NCBI RefSeq assembly: GCF_016469035.1
Contig: NZ_JAEHJZ010000036.1
Coordinates: 112,864 to 176,863, forward strand
Length of the DNA stretch: 64,000 bases
Direction: 5' to 3'
Source of the DNA: Gelidibacter salicanalis
Lineage (GTDB): Bacteria; Bacteroidota; Bacteroidia; Flavobacteriales; Flavobacteriaceae
Both the position numbers and the translations under genes were made by a program. The notes beneath the pieces are model-generated. The model saw only the letters and a program-made list of their open reading frames with translations, did no database searches and was not told the DNA's origin. Each line of letters opens with the position of its first letter. Position 1 is the first letter of the stretch. Below are positions 46,253 through 55,663 of the stretch, piece by piece.

Positions 46253-47563
46253 TTATTTGCTCCAACTTTTAATTTTATGACCCCAAAGCGCAAAAAACAA
46301 AATAGTCAGATAACACGGAATCAAAATCCAATAACTACTGGTCGAAGCCGTCGACAAAGCGTCGGCCTCCTGAATTCCACTAGCAATGAGTTCATGTTTA
46401 TTGGCATCTACCATACGCCCGTACAATGGTGGAATGATAGCTCCACCCGATATTGCCATAATTAAAAGTGCAGACGCTGTTTTGGTATGCTTGCCTAAAC
46501 CGTCTAAGGTCAGAGGCCAAATTGCTGGCCAAACTAAAGCGTTAGAAATTCCTAAAGCCGCTACAAATAATACAGACGTAAATCCTGATGTTGACAGAAT
46601 AAGGATACTGAATATGATTCCTAATATGGCACTTGCTACAAGAGCCGTTTTTTGTTTGAGGTATTTCGGAATTAAGAACACTCCTAGCGCGTAGGTTCCA
46701 ACCATGGCCATGAGCGTATAGGTGGTAAAGAATTTAGCTTCTGTGGCCGGTATACCTAAGGATATACCGTAAGAAATAATGGTGTCTCCCGCAATCACCT
46801 CTGCACCAACATATACAAATAATGCAATGACCCCTAACCATAATTGTGGGTATTGAAATATGGTTTTTTGAGTAGATCCGTTGGTAGTTACCTCATCTTC
46901 TACGGTTGCTTCAACATTCGGCAACGCCGCTTTCCTTATTAAGAACGCGAAAATAAATAAGACCACAGCCATAACAATATATGGTGTGTGGACACTATCT
47001 GCCATGGTGTCTAAAAGCACCGATTTCTCATCAGCAGAAACACTGCCTAATTTTTCATTTACCTCATCAATACCAGATAATAATAAGGCCCCAAAAATCA
47101 AAGAACCTAGTGCTCCCGCAACTTTATTTGCAATACCCATCATTGCCATACGCTTAGCGCCACTTTCAATTGGGCCCAAAATGGTGATGTATGGATTGGC
47201 AGCAGTCTGACAGATGGTCATCCCAATGCCTTGAATAAAAATAGCGACTAAAAACAACCAATACGTGCGGGCATCAGCGGCAGGTATAAATACCAAAGCA
47301 CCAACGGCCATAATTGCCAATCCTAATGAGATCCCATTTTTATATCCTACTTTATTGATGATGTAAGATGCAGGCAATGCCATGACTACAAAAGAAATAT
47401 ATGATGCCGTGGCTACTAAATAAGACTGGGCTTCAGTAAGTTCATTAATAGTTTTCATGAAGGGAATTAACGCTCCATTGATCCAAGTAACAAAACCAAA
47501 AATGGCAAAGAGTCCGCCAATAATTACGATTGGGACGATATTGTTTTTAGTTGTAGTGCTCAT
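46253..47563 (-). CDS. FucP-like MFS sugar transporter (NagP type)
   Basis: 12-helix MFS carrier of 436 residues, in the FHS family (FucP/NagP/GluP). It opens with IVIIGGLFAIFGFVTWINGA and has YLVATASYISFVVMALPASY, CQTAANPYITILGPIESGAK and GAIIPPLYGRMVDANKH. In a NagB operon it most likely imports N-acetylglucosamine or a related amino sugar. FucP in the fucose block is a different paralogue. Confidence 0.87.
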   Translation of the reverse strand: MSTTTKNNIVPIVIIGGLFAIFGFVTWINGALIPFMKTINELTEAQSYLVATASYISFVVMALPASYIINKVGYKNGISLGLAIMAVGALVFIPAADARTYWLFLVAIFIQGIGMTICQTAANPYITILGPIESGAKRMAMMGIANKVAGALGSLIFGALLLSGIDEVNEKLGSVSADEKSVLLDTMADSVHTPYIVMAVVLFIFAFLIRKAALPNVEATVEDEVTTNGSTQKTIFQYPQLWLGVIALFVYVGAEVIAGDTIISYGISLGIPATEAKFFTTYTLMAMVGTYALGVFLIPKYLKQKTALVASAILGIIFSILILSTSGFTSVLFVAALGISNALVWPAIWPLTLDGLGKHTKTASALLIMAISGGAIIPPLYGRMVDANKHELIASGIQEADALSTASTSSYWILIPCYLTILFFALWGHKIKSWSK

Positions 47564-47647
47564 AGTGACAGGATTTTGGTTAGTGACATAATTTATTTCG
47601 GTTTTTAGTTTTGGTTTGCGTGTCTATAATTATCAATTTAATAGGTT

Positions 47648-48712
47648 TTAAACCCCTAACTTCTCACTTAAACTCTGTAAAAGTTTAAATTGGTTTTTGG
47701 CGCGATCAAGATTATGTTCGGAATATTTCGTTTTATAATAACTATCTCCATTGAGATAATCTGTTAAAAACCGTAAACCAATAATAAAAATCATTGTTTT
47801 GGCTCCCAAGGGCAGATATTTCAACTCTGTGGGTGTCAATGACTTTTTCATCTTCTTTAAGAATCCTTCAGTAAAAGCGTTGTAATATTCGACATTAAAC
47901 TCTACCAAATCGAGATTGGTTTCATCCTCTGCCGCAGTATTACAAATGGTACGAATAGCATCTCCAAAATCATAATGCACGATGCCCGGCATAACGGTAT
48001 CCGTATCGATCAAACACAGCCCTTTATCTCGTTTATTAAATAGAACGTTGGAAATTTTAGTGTCATTATGTGTTACACGCACTTTAATATCTCCAGATTC
48101 TTTCAAATTTTGTAGAATGTGCATTTCTTCTTTTGCACTTTCCACCATCTCTATATACAATTTAGCGTTTTCCAGACGTTCTTTGGACGCTAATCTTCTG
48201 GCTTCTTCAAACTCCCAATATCTGAAAGACATGTCATGGAATTTCGGAATGACTTCTGTTAATTTGGACGCATCAAAATCGCTCGTTAAGGTTAAAAACT
48301 GACCTAACAGTCGCCCCCCTTCATAGGCAATAATTTCACTTGGCACCGATTCATGGGTCACGCTTTTATCAATAAAATGCATGAGATTCCAGTAATTTCC
48401 TTCGTCTCCCCTATAATATGGATCTCCTGTTTTTGTGGTATAAAACCTCAGGATGCGTCTGTTTTGTTTTTTAGGCGATAAGTGACTCAGCTTTTCTTTG
48501 ATATGATTACTAATCATCACTTTATTTTCAATAAGTCCTGGAACATCTTTGAACACCCCATGATTGATCCGCTGCAACACAAAATATGGCTTATTTTGGG
48601 TCTTTATCAAATACGTATCATTGATATGACCGGAAGCCAACTCTTTGTAGGACTCAAATTCAGCGTCATGCTCAAATTGTCCAAAAATAAATTTCAACTT
48701 TTCTGCTATCAT
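47648..48712 (-). CDS. APH-family sugar kinase
   Basis: Phosphotransferase of 354 residues. The catalytic loop is VTHNDTKISNVLF (HxDxxxxN) and the metal motif LIDTDTVMPG follows. Glycine-rich N-terminal ASGHINDTYLIKT binds ATP. These features fit the APH/choline-kinase-like family that includes N-acetylhexosamine 1-kinase, as I recall for NahK. It sits 1 nt from the nucleotidyltransferase gene upstream; together they could make a nucleotide-activated sugar from a free sugar. Substrate is inferred only. Confidence 0.8.
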   Translation of the reverse strand: MIAEKLKFIFGQFEHDAEFESYKELASGHINDTYLIKTQNKPYFVLQRINHGVFKDVPGLIENKVMISNHIKEKLSHLSPKKQNRRILRFYTTKTGDPYYRGDEGNYWNLMHFIDKSVTHESVPSEIIAYEGGRLLGQFLTLTSDFDASKLTEVIPKFHDMSFRYWEFEEARRLASKERLENAKLYIEMVESAKEEMHILQNLKESGDIKVRVTHNDTKISNVLFNKRDKGLCLIDTDTVMPGIVHYDFGDAIRTICNTAAEDETNLDLVEFNVEYYNAFTEGFLKKMKKSLTPTELKYLPLGAKTMIFIIGLRFLTDYLNGDSYYKTKYSEHNLDRAKNQFKLLQSLSEKLGV

Positions 48713-48713
48713 C

Positions 48714-49625
48714 TTACCATAAATTTTCTGGGTACACCCCTTGTTTCTTCAATTTTCCTATGGCTGCCTCTACAATTTCTTTATCTTCTTTGTAAGTTAC
48801 CCCAAACCATTGCGCATCAGATTTGAGAACTTCTAAACTCGCTTTATCTGATCTTAAAATCTCATTGACTACATACGGTATAAAAAATTCCGCTTTTGGA
48901 TTGTTCTTGTTCACTTTTAAAAATGCGTCAAACAATTCGCCACCAAATTCAAAACATTTTGGGGTAAATCCCCAGAAATTCATTGACACAACGGTATCTC
49001 CATCAATAGGAATAAACTTACCGTTCTCATCCTTTCTCATCAGCTCACCATCAATTTTTTCAATATGCGTACGTTCAGTAACATCTATCAAATAGCCATT
49101 TTCATCAACTTCACATTCTCCTCGAGCTACATGGCCATGATCTGACACCGTGTTTTTAAGAAGATACGCCATCATATTAAAATCATAAGACCCCTTGTCC
49201 TTTTCAGATAAGGACTTCGCCATGACCTTAAAGGCTTCTCTTCCGTAAAAATCATCAGCATTGATAATGGCAAAATTTTCATTCACCGCATCTTTGGCCA
49301 TCAATAAGGCATGACCTGTACCCCAAGGTTTGGTTCTATTTGGATCTATATATTTTTCTGGAACGCTATCAAATTCCTGATATACATAAGCCACTTCAGC
49401 CTTGCCTTCCAGTTTTTTATTTATTTTTTCCTTGAATTCTTTTTCAAAACTTTTTCTTATGATAAAAACAAATTTGCCAAACCCTGCTTCCAGGGCATCA
49501 TATAACGAAAAATCGATAATTGTATCACCTTGTGGTGTAAACGCGTCTATCTGTTTTAAACCACCGTACCTACTCCCCATTCCTGCAGCCAAAATGACCA
49601 ATGTAGGTTTGTTTGTCTCTACCAT
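48714..49625 (-). CDS. NTP sugar-1-phosphate nucleotidyltransferase
   Basis: Nucleotidyltransferase of 303 residues. The signature is LAAGMGSRYGGLKQIDAF at the N-terminus (GxGxR and K), and INADDFYGREAF is the metal site. WGTGHALLMAKDAV is typical of the family. It would transfer an NMP to a sugar-1-phosphate. First gene of the operon with the kinase after it (overlap-free, 1 nt gap). No other sugar-nucleotide gene is in view, so the product cannot be named. Confidence 0.85.
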   Translation of the reverse strand: MVETNKPTLVILAAGMGSRYGGLKQIDAFTPQGDTIIDFSLYDALEAGFGKFVFIIRKSFEKEFKEKINKKLEGKAEVAYVYQEFDSVPEKYIDPNRTKPWGTGHALLMAKDAVNENFAIINADDFYGREAFKVMAKSLSEKDKGSYDFNMMAYLLKNTVSDHGHVARGECEVDENGYLIDVTERTHIEKIDGELMRKDENGKFIPIDGDTVVSMNFWGFTPKCFEFGGELFDAFLKVNKNNPKAEFFIPYVVNEILRSDKASLEVLKSDAQWFGVTYKEDKEIVEAAIGKLKKQGVYPENLW

Positions 49626-49820
49626 GAATTTTTTTTTTTAATTCTTAAAGTTAATTTACTGATTATCAAACACCAACCACTAAACCCTCAATCCACATTT
49701 TTAATTGTTTTACACAAACGTAAGATTTGAATTTGATATAACAAAAGATTTTTCATAAATTGTGTTCGAACACAGTAATGCGAATATAAACATCTATTGT
49801 GTGCTAAACAAATGTCATTC

Positions 49821-50858
49821 ATGAAAAAATATACCATAAAAGATATTGCCCTATTGGCGGGTGTTTCAAAAGGAACCGTTGATAGGGTCATTCATAACAG
49901 AGGGAATGTTGCGAAAGATGTGGAAGAAAAAGTGAAGCAACTTCTTGAAGAAATTAATTACCAACCCAATTTGATTGCCCGAAATTTAAAAAATAATAAA
50001 GTATTTTATATTGGGGTATTGATCCCTGATCCTAAGATAGATGCGTATTGGGCGGTATGTATAGATGGCATTAACAGTGCTTTGTCTGAATTTAGCGCGT
50101 TTGACGTTCAGATCAACACGTTTTTATTTGATCCGACTGATACTGACGATTTTTTAGCTTGTAATGACACTATGTTAAAGACCGCGCCTGATGTTATTTT
50201 AATGGTACCTTTATTTTATAAAGAAGCCACCAGTGTCTTAAAACATTATGAATCATTGAATATTCCTGTTGGTACCTTTAATAACCAGATCATTTCATCT
50301 TCAGCAAATTTTATAGGGCAGGATCTTTACCAAAGTGGTAGAATAGCCGCTAAACTACTCCACAGCATTAGCAACAAAGGTGATATGGCTATTGTACATA
50401 TTGATGAAAAATATAAAAATGCGGTGCATATGCAGGAAAAGGAAAAAGGATTTAAAAGTTATTATGACGATATGGACCTTTTTGAAGATTCCGTTTTAAC
50501 CTGTAAGATCAAATATTTTGAAACTGAAGATAAACTACGTGATTTTTTAAACAATCACCCTCATATAGAAGGTATTTTTGTAACCAATTCAAAGGCCTTC
50601 CACGTGGCACGTTTATTAGAGTCAGAAAACAAAACCCACATTAAACTAGTGGGATATGATTTATTGTCAGACAACGTCAATTACCTGAACAGTGGCACAA
50701 TAGATTTCCTTATCCACCAAAACCCCAGACAGCAGGCCTATTTAGGATTAAAATACTTAATAGAATATCTGGTGTTTGACAAACAAATTCCTGAGAAGTT
50801 TCTATTGCCAATTGATATTATAAATTCAGAAAATGTGACGCCTTTTTTAAGGCCTTAA
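49821..50858 (+). CDS. LacI-family transcriptional regulator
   Basis: Full-length regulator of about 345 residues from the ATG at 49821 (MKKYTIKDIALLAGVSKGTV); an ATG at 49812 is also possible. The HTH runs to HNRGNVAKD. The effector domain is of the periplasmic-binding type: VFYIGVLIPDPKIDAYWAVC, GRIAAKLLHSISNKGDMAIV and GIFVTNSKAF. Divergent from the amino-sugar operon with about 195 nt between starts, so it is the likely local regulator. Its stop overlaps the CBM9-like gene's stop by 4 nt. Confidence 0.87.
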   Translation: MKKYTIKDIALLAGVSKGTVDRVIHNRGNVAKDVEEKVKQLLEEINYQPNLIARNLKNNKVFYIGVLIPDPKIDAYWAVCIDGINSALSEFSAFDVQINTFLFDPTDTDDFLACNDTMLKTAPDVILMVPLFYKEATSVLKHYESLNIPVGTFNNQIISSSANFIGQDLYQSGRIAAKLLHSISNKGDMAIVHIDEKYKNAVHMQEKEKGFKSYYDDMDLFEDSVLTCKIKYFETEDKLRDFLNNHPHIEGIFVTNSKAFHVARLLESENKTHIKLVGYDLLSDNVNYLNSGTIDFLIHQNPRQQAYLGLKYLIEYLVFDKQIPEKFLLPIDIINSENVTPFLRP

Positions 50859-51499
50859 TAATTGTCGAGTTTTAATTTCCCAAAAGAGGACGCAATGTGA
50901 AAATCGGGCGAGGATGTTTGAGGATCTACCCAAGTGATCCAGGTTGGCTCAAACTGTCCGTTTTGTTGTTGGTTGTATTTGGCGCGGTAAATTCCTGCCT
51001 CCATAGTTCCATCCGTCTGAATAAGCTCGAATTTTTTTAACGAGGCCATACTGAGTGCTACTTCTACGCAAAAATAAGTGGGTGCTATATAAGATTGGAT
51101 AGCAATATCTTTTTTTGGCCAATCCCATGAAAAATCAAATTCCTTATTTGGTCTGGCAATAAAATCCTGAATTCTTGACAAGGGATCTATTTCAAGACAA
51201 TAATAAGGATTAAGGTGCCTATCACTCCTTAAAAATAATTCTATCCTATCGGAATTATTGACGCTCTCTTTAGAATCGTCAGTACTGTCAATATGCAAGT
51301 GCGTGTCGTTTACTTTGTAAGATACAAAAAGTGAGTCACCATCATGTAATGCCCGAAATTCAATATCGCCCACAGATTCAAAATGCCACGGTGACAAAAA
51401 ATCATTCAACACGATTGCCTTTTCCCATAGGGGATGATCTCCCCTTCCATTAATTTTTATATGGTTGCCATCAACCTTATTAACTTTATATGTTTTCAT
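50855..51499 (-). CDS. CBM9-like carbohydrate-binding protein
   Basis: A 214-residue beta-sandwich-like protein. Start chosen at 51499 (MKTYKVNKVDGNHIKINGRG); the TTG at 51514 is unlikely. Sequence WHFESVGDIEFRALHDGDSL, FVSYKVNDTHLHIDSTDDSK and DRIELFLRSDRHLNPYYCLE fit the family 9 binding-domain group. There is no signal peptide, so it is either cytoplasmic or exported by another route. It converges on the LacI gene at 50858. Confidence 0.75.
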   Translation of the reverse strand: MKTYKVNKVDGNHIKINGRGDHPLWEKAIVLNDFLSPWHFESVGDIEFRALHDGDSLFVSYKVNDTHLHIDSTDDSKESVNNSDRIELFLRSDRHLNPYYCLEIDPLSRIQDFIARPNKEFDFSWDWPKKDIAIQSYIAPTYFCVEVALSMASLKKFELIQTDGTMEAGIYRAKYNQQQNGQFEPTWITWVDPQTSSPDFHIASSFGKLKLDNY

Positions 51500-51879
51500 A
51501 ACTTTAGAGTACAAAATTGTAACTTTACTGAGTATTTAGCGCATTGAAAATTGTGCCAATCCTTTCTTCAATAATGCGCATTTGACAATTGTTTGCAGTG
51601 AATTTTTAGAACATTTGCCCTTCACTGCACCTTGAATGGTTTTACAGAAAAATAAACTTTTCAATTGATTTTGCGAAAATAAGAGTTCTTGGTTGTTTTT
51701 AAAGCTATTGCGTGCGCATTTTTTTTTAGGTGCTTGCTGGGTTCAATTTAGGAAACCAAACAATCAATAACTTCAGGCCTAAAGTAGAACTTAAAATGAG
51801 CGGCACATTTATTAGACCGGACACTATTTTATTTGCCTATAAACCATAGCTGGTTTTAAAGGAATTCCAAACATTTTTT
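51500..51879. other. 380-nt intergenic, nothing recognised
   Basis: Between the CBM9-like gene and the patatin gene, with no hairpin or long open stretch that could be named. It should hold the promoter of the CBM9-like gene. Confidence 0.4.
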
Positions 51880-52668
51880 CTATCGAGAAGATTTCGCGGG
51901 AATTCTAAATTTTTCTAGATCAAAAGTTGAAAGCGCCGTTTTAGTAGCGCTATAACCAATATTATAAATCTCATAAATATTTTTCCTGTCAAAGGTTCCA
52001 AATTTATTTAGTGCAGCAGGACGGATCATCAGGTCGCAAGCTTCAAATTTGTGCTGGTTTTCCAGTACAGATTTTACTTTAAACACCCGCTCTACCACAT
52101 TGTGGGAATGTTTCAGATCTTTTATGGTGAGTACATCAAAGCCATCTACATAAACGCCAATAATAATATCACATTTTTGTTTTAAAGGTTCTAACGGAAA
52201 ATTATTAAGAGCTCCACCATCTATATAATAGGAACTTCTAATTTTTACTGGTGCAAACAAACCAGGAAAAGCAGCAGATGCCAAAACAGGTTTAATCAAT
52301 TCGCCCTTTTCGAATATTTTGAGTTTGCCGTTCAAGATGTTGGTAGCTGTGATGTATAATTTCTTTTTCAAAACTGAAAAATCATCTTCCTTCAAATAGA
52401 CCTTGAATTCATCATAAAATTTTTCAGCATCGAGAAATCCGGGTTTGTTAATGGCATATTTTGTAATACCCAATAATTGAACTTCTTTAAAAAACGCCAG
52501 TATGTCATTCCATTGATATCCATAGGCATATAACGCCCCCACAATCGCACCAGCACTAGATCCGGCAATATGCGTAGGATAAATCTGATGTTCTTCCAGC
52601 GCCCGTATGACCCCAATATGTGCAGCACCCCGCATGCCTCCACCAGATAACACTAAACCAATTTTCAT
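51880..52668 (-). CDS. Patatin-like phospholipase
   Basis: Patatin-family lipase of 262 residues from the ATG at 52668 (MKIGLVLSGGGMRGAAHIGV); a start at 52683 is also plausible, and one at 52812 would add 48 unmatched residues. The oxyanion loop is SGGGMRGAAH (8-17), the nucleophile is S38 in GSSAG, and the aspartate is in YYIDGGALNNF. It should act on lipid acyl esters in the cytoplasm or at the membrane. Stands alone; no partner visible. Confidence 0.88.
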   Translation of the reverse strand: MKIGLVLSGGGMRGAAHIGVIRALEEHQIYPTHIAGSSAGAIVGALYAYGYQWNDILAFFKEVQLLGITKYAINKPGFLDAEKFYDEFKVYLKEDDFSVLKKKLYITATNILNGKLKIFEKGELIKPVLASAAFPGLFAPVKIRSSYYIDGGALNNFPLEPLKQKCDIIIGVYVDGFDVLTIKDLKHSHNVVERVFKVKSVLENQHKFEACDLMIRPAALNKFGTFDRKNIYEIYNIGYSATKTALSTFDLEKFRIPAKSSR

Positions 52669-52812
52669 ATCACTTAACTGCATTATTTGTCTGTAATTTT
52701 TATGTAACATAAGGTTTTTCAGCGTGAAAAGCATTAATTTTCTGCTGCGCTTGCTATTCAATATTGACGAATTTGAATTAGACTTCTTTAAAACCGCTCT
52801 AGCAAACCCCAA

Positions 52813-53287
52813 TTGATTTACGTTTTTATTCCCACGATCAGTGCAGGCATCCGTTATAACAAAATTGATAATTTTAATAGTTGGACGATGTGAAAAAGCC
52901 CATCATAAAAATTAAACTAGATAAACGTTTCATAATGCTATGGTTCATGGTTAGGTATAAAAATATCCCTAATTATGACGTTGGGAAATGACATCCATCA
53001 TGACGGCAAGAATAATTTCTTTATTATGAGACACTTAGTCCGCCTTTTAAAACCACATAGCGCTCATTTTTACCATTAAAAATATGCTTTAAGCCCATCC
53101 AACATCTTTAAAATTTAAATAACCTATCTCTAGAGCTTGCCACACATGAAGCTATAGAGACCAAATAGGACTGATTTGTTTTACCAAACCTTGCTGGAGT
53201 GGATATTAAGGGATATATAGGCGTATTGGCTTTATATAAGACCAAATTTTTGTATTTTTATCCCTTCTATTTTTTTGCCAAAAATCC
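52813..53287. other. 475-nt intergenic, nothing recognised
   Basis: Divergent region between the patatin gene and the PAS kinase. No open stretch resembling a gene and no dyad matching the Usp promoter motif were found. A tract of T residues precedes the kinase start. Confidence 0.4.
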
Positions 53288-54535
53288 ATGTTTAAACAAG
53301 ATCAACGAAAAGTATTTAAAATCCTTTTGGGAGCGGTTTCTGAAGGCGTCATCATAGTTGATGAAACCCAAACAATTATGGAGGTTAATGCGTCAGCTGA
53401 ACTTATTTTTGGATACACAAGAGAGGATCTGGTAGGTCAGTCTCTCAACACCCTGATTCCTAAAAAATATCATGCCACCCACGGTGGGCATTTTAACCAG
53501 TTTATGGAAAAGCATGAACGGCGACAAATGGGGAAAGGCCGTGATATTTATGGCAAAAGAAAAGATGGTTCTATTTTTCCCGTTGAAGCAGGATTAAATC
53601 CTTTTGAAATTTACGGCAAAACCTTTGTCATGGCCCTTATCATTGATATTAGCGACCGAAAAAGACAAGAACAGCAAATATTAGAACTAAATAACAAGCT
53701 GGAGAAAAAAGTTGAAGAACGCACCAAGTCCCTAAACCATAGTGTCGAAGAACTTAAAGTTGCGAATTTAGAGTTGGACAGTGAAAATAAACGCCGGATT
53801 AAGGCAGAGAAAGAAACCCAAATTGCACTTAAAAAGGAAATAGAACTCAATGAACTCAAGACCAAATTTCTATCCTTAGTCTCTCATGAATTCAAAACAC
53901 CTTTGAGTGGGATTTTGTCTTCCACGGTGTTATTAGGCAAATATAAATTGGCAGAAGAACAGGAAAAACGGGACAAGCATCTGAACACCATCATCAGCAA
54001 GGTGCACTATCTCAACAACATTCTTAATGATTTTCTTTCTGTAGAACGCTTAGAAACAGGAAAAGTCAACTATACTTTTAAGACTTTTAAATTGAGCAAA
54101 GTACTCAATGAGGTCATTTATAATGCCAATATGCTTTTAAAAGACGGACAGAACATTCATTATCCTGAAAACATTGATGACATGTCACTACATCAAGACG
54201 AAAAAATTTTAGAGCTGTCCTTGTCCAATATTGTCCATAATGCAATAAAATACTCTCCAGAGCACACCAATATTGAGATTAAAATTTCACAAAACGATAA
54301 AAACACCGTATTTAAAATAAAGGATAACGGGATAGGCATTCCTGAAGTTGAGCAAAAAAACATCTTCAACCGCTATTTTAGGGCTGAAAATGTGCTCAAC
54401 ATCCAGGGTACGGGCATCGGGCTTAACATCGTTAAAAGTCATCTCGAAAATTTAGGAGGCACGATAGTATTTACCAGTAAGCAACACGAAGGCAGTGTTT
54501 TTAAAATCACATTACCAAACAAGGCACAACAATGA
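53288..54535 (+). CDS. PAS-domain histidine kinase
   Basis: Soluble kinase of 415 residues without membrane helices. A PAS domain (about 8-120; GAVSEGVIIVDETQTIMEVN and IFGYTREDLVGQSLNTLIP) is followed by a coiled linker (about 130-185), a HisKA domain with H200 (LSLVSHEFKTPLSG), and an ATPase domain with N box (NIVHNAIKYSPEHT), G1 (KDNGIGIPEVE) and G2 (GTGIGLNIVKSHLE). Its stop overlaps the response regulator start as ATGA. It probably senses a cytoplasmic redox or metabolic cue. Histidine pairs such as HATHGGHF in the PAS region could hold a ligand, a weak observation. Confidence 0.92.
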   Translation: MFKQDQRKVFKILLGAVSEGVIIVDETQTIMEVNASAELIFGYTREDLVGQSLNTLIPKKYHATHGGHFNQFMEKHERRQMGKGRDIYGKRKDGSIFPVEAGLNPFEIYGKTFVMALIIDISDRKRQEQQILELNNKLEKKVEERTKSLNHSVEELKVANLELDSENKRRIKAEKETQIALKKEIELNELKTKFLSLVSHEFKTPLSGILSSTVLLGKYKLAEEQEKRDKHLNTIISKVHYLNNILNDFLSVERLETGKVNYTFKTFKLSKVLNEVIYNANMLLKDGQNIHYPENIDDMSLHQDEKILELSLSNIVHNAIKYSPEHTNIEIKISQNDKNTVFKIKDNGIGIPEVEQKNIFNRYFRAENVLNIQGTGIGLNIVKSHLENLGGTIVFTSKQHEGSVFKITLPNKAQQ

Positions 54536-55581
54536 AAAGATTACTATTAATAGAAGATGATACCGTTTTAAGAGAAAATACTGCAGAGTTATTAGAACTT
54601 TCAGATTTTCAAGTCATGACCGCACCCAATGGTAAAATTGGGGTGCTTCTTGCCAAAGAACATCTTCCAGACCTTATTGTTTGTGATATCATGATGCCAG
54701 AAATGGATGGTTATGCCGTACTGGAAGCACTTTCTAAAAACGAAAGCACCCAGCACATCCCCTTTATCTATTTGTCTGCCAAAACAGAACGTCAGGACGT
54801 TAGAAAAGGCATGAATTTGGGCGCCGATGATTATATTACCAAACCTTTTAGCGAAGACGAACTGATCAGCGCTATTGAAAGCAGGCTGGCCAAAGTATCT
54901 ATCTTAAAAGAAATTCAGGAAAAAACCCTCACCACTGCTGAAAACGAAACCGAATTACGCACCTTAAACGATCTCAAAAATTTTTTTGATGACAACGGCG
55001 AAACTATAATTGTTGCTGAAGGCGACAATATTTATGAAGAAGGCCAACATTCCAATACCATTTATCTGATCATTAAAGGGCTTGTTAAATGTCATAAATT
55101 AGATGAGCAGGGTAAAGAATTAACCACTGCATTGCACAAGGAAGATGACCTGTTTGGCTATACGTCTTTTACTGAAAACACCCCTTATCAAGAAACCGCA
55201 ACGGCCATTCAGAAAACTGAATTGGTCAGTTTGTCCAGTCATAGCCTAAAAGGTATCCTCAACACCAACCATCAGGTCACTATGGAGTTAATTGACCTAT
55301 TAACTGAAGATTTGAAAGGCACCAAAGACCAACTCCTACAAATGGCCTACAGTTCTGTTCATAAAAAAACAGCCACCACCATTTTAAAATTTGCAGAAAA
55401 GCTGAATAAAAAACCTGAAGAACCTATCAGAATCTCCCGAAATGACCTTGCAAGTGTTGCAGGTATTGCCACAGAAACGTTGATAAGAACCATGTCTTCT
55501 TTCAAAAAGGAAGGCATCTTAGAGATCGAAGGTAGGAACATTAGAATTTTAGATATAGAAAAACTCAAGAACATTAGTTAG
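54532..55581 (+). CDS. Response regulator with REC, cNMP-binding and CRP/FNR HTH domains
   Basis: Protein of 349 residues that joins a receiver domain (about 1-120; D52 in LIVCDIMMPEMDG, K in YITKPFSEDE), a cNMP-binding-like domain (about 155-275; IIVAEGDNIYEEGQHSNTIY and FGYTSFTENTPYQETATAIQ) and a Crp-type winged helix (about 300-345). The recognition helix reads ATETLIRTMSSFKKEG, with the Glu and Arg that contact TGA in FNR/CRP sites. The REC-cNMP-HTH fusion lets the kinase directly control a CRP-type DNA binder. Three promoters in the Usp cluster have matching dyads. Confidence 0.92.
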   Translation: MKRLLLIEDDTVLRENTAELLELSDFQVMTAPNGKIGVLLAKEHLPDLIVCDIMMPEMDGYAVLEALSKNESTQHIPFIYLSAKTERQDVRKGMNLGADDYITKPFSEDELISAIESRLAKVSILKEIQEKTLTTAENETELRTLNDLKNFFDDNGETIIVAEGDNIYEEGQHSNTIYLIIKGLVKCHKLDEQGKELTTALHKEDDLFGYTSFTENTPYQETATAIQKTELVSLSSHSLKGILNTNHQVTMELIDLLTEDLKGTKDQLLQMAYSSVHKKTATTILKFAEKLNKKPEEPIRISRNDLASVAGIATETLIRTMSSFKKEGILEIEGRNIRILDIEKLKNIS

Positions 55582-55600
55582 AACTCCTTGAGAATCAGAT

Positions 55601-55644
55601 ATGATTTTTATCATTTTTTAAAGGGACAATGCCGTCTACATTTG
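55601..55644 (+). promoter_or_regulatory. CRP/FNR-type dyad plus -7 box before the first Usp gene
   Basis: ATGAT-TTTT-ATCAT, a perfect 5-bp dyad with 4-nt spacer, lies at 55601-55614. A Bacteroidota -7 box TACATTTG is at 55637-55644, with its first base 29.5 nt from the dyad centre. The dyad ends 50 nt before the start codon. Layout fits class II activation, with the dyad near -41. Confidence 0.7.
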
Positions 55645-55663
55645 CTTCATGAAGATTTAACCC

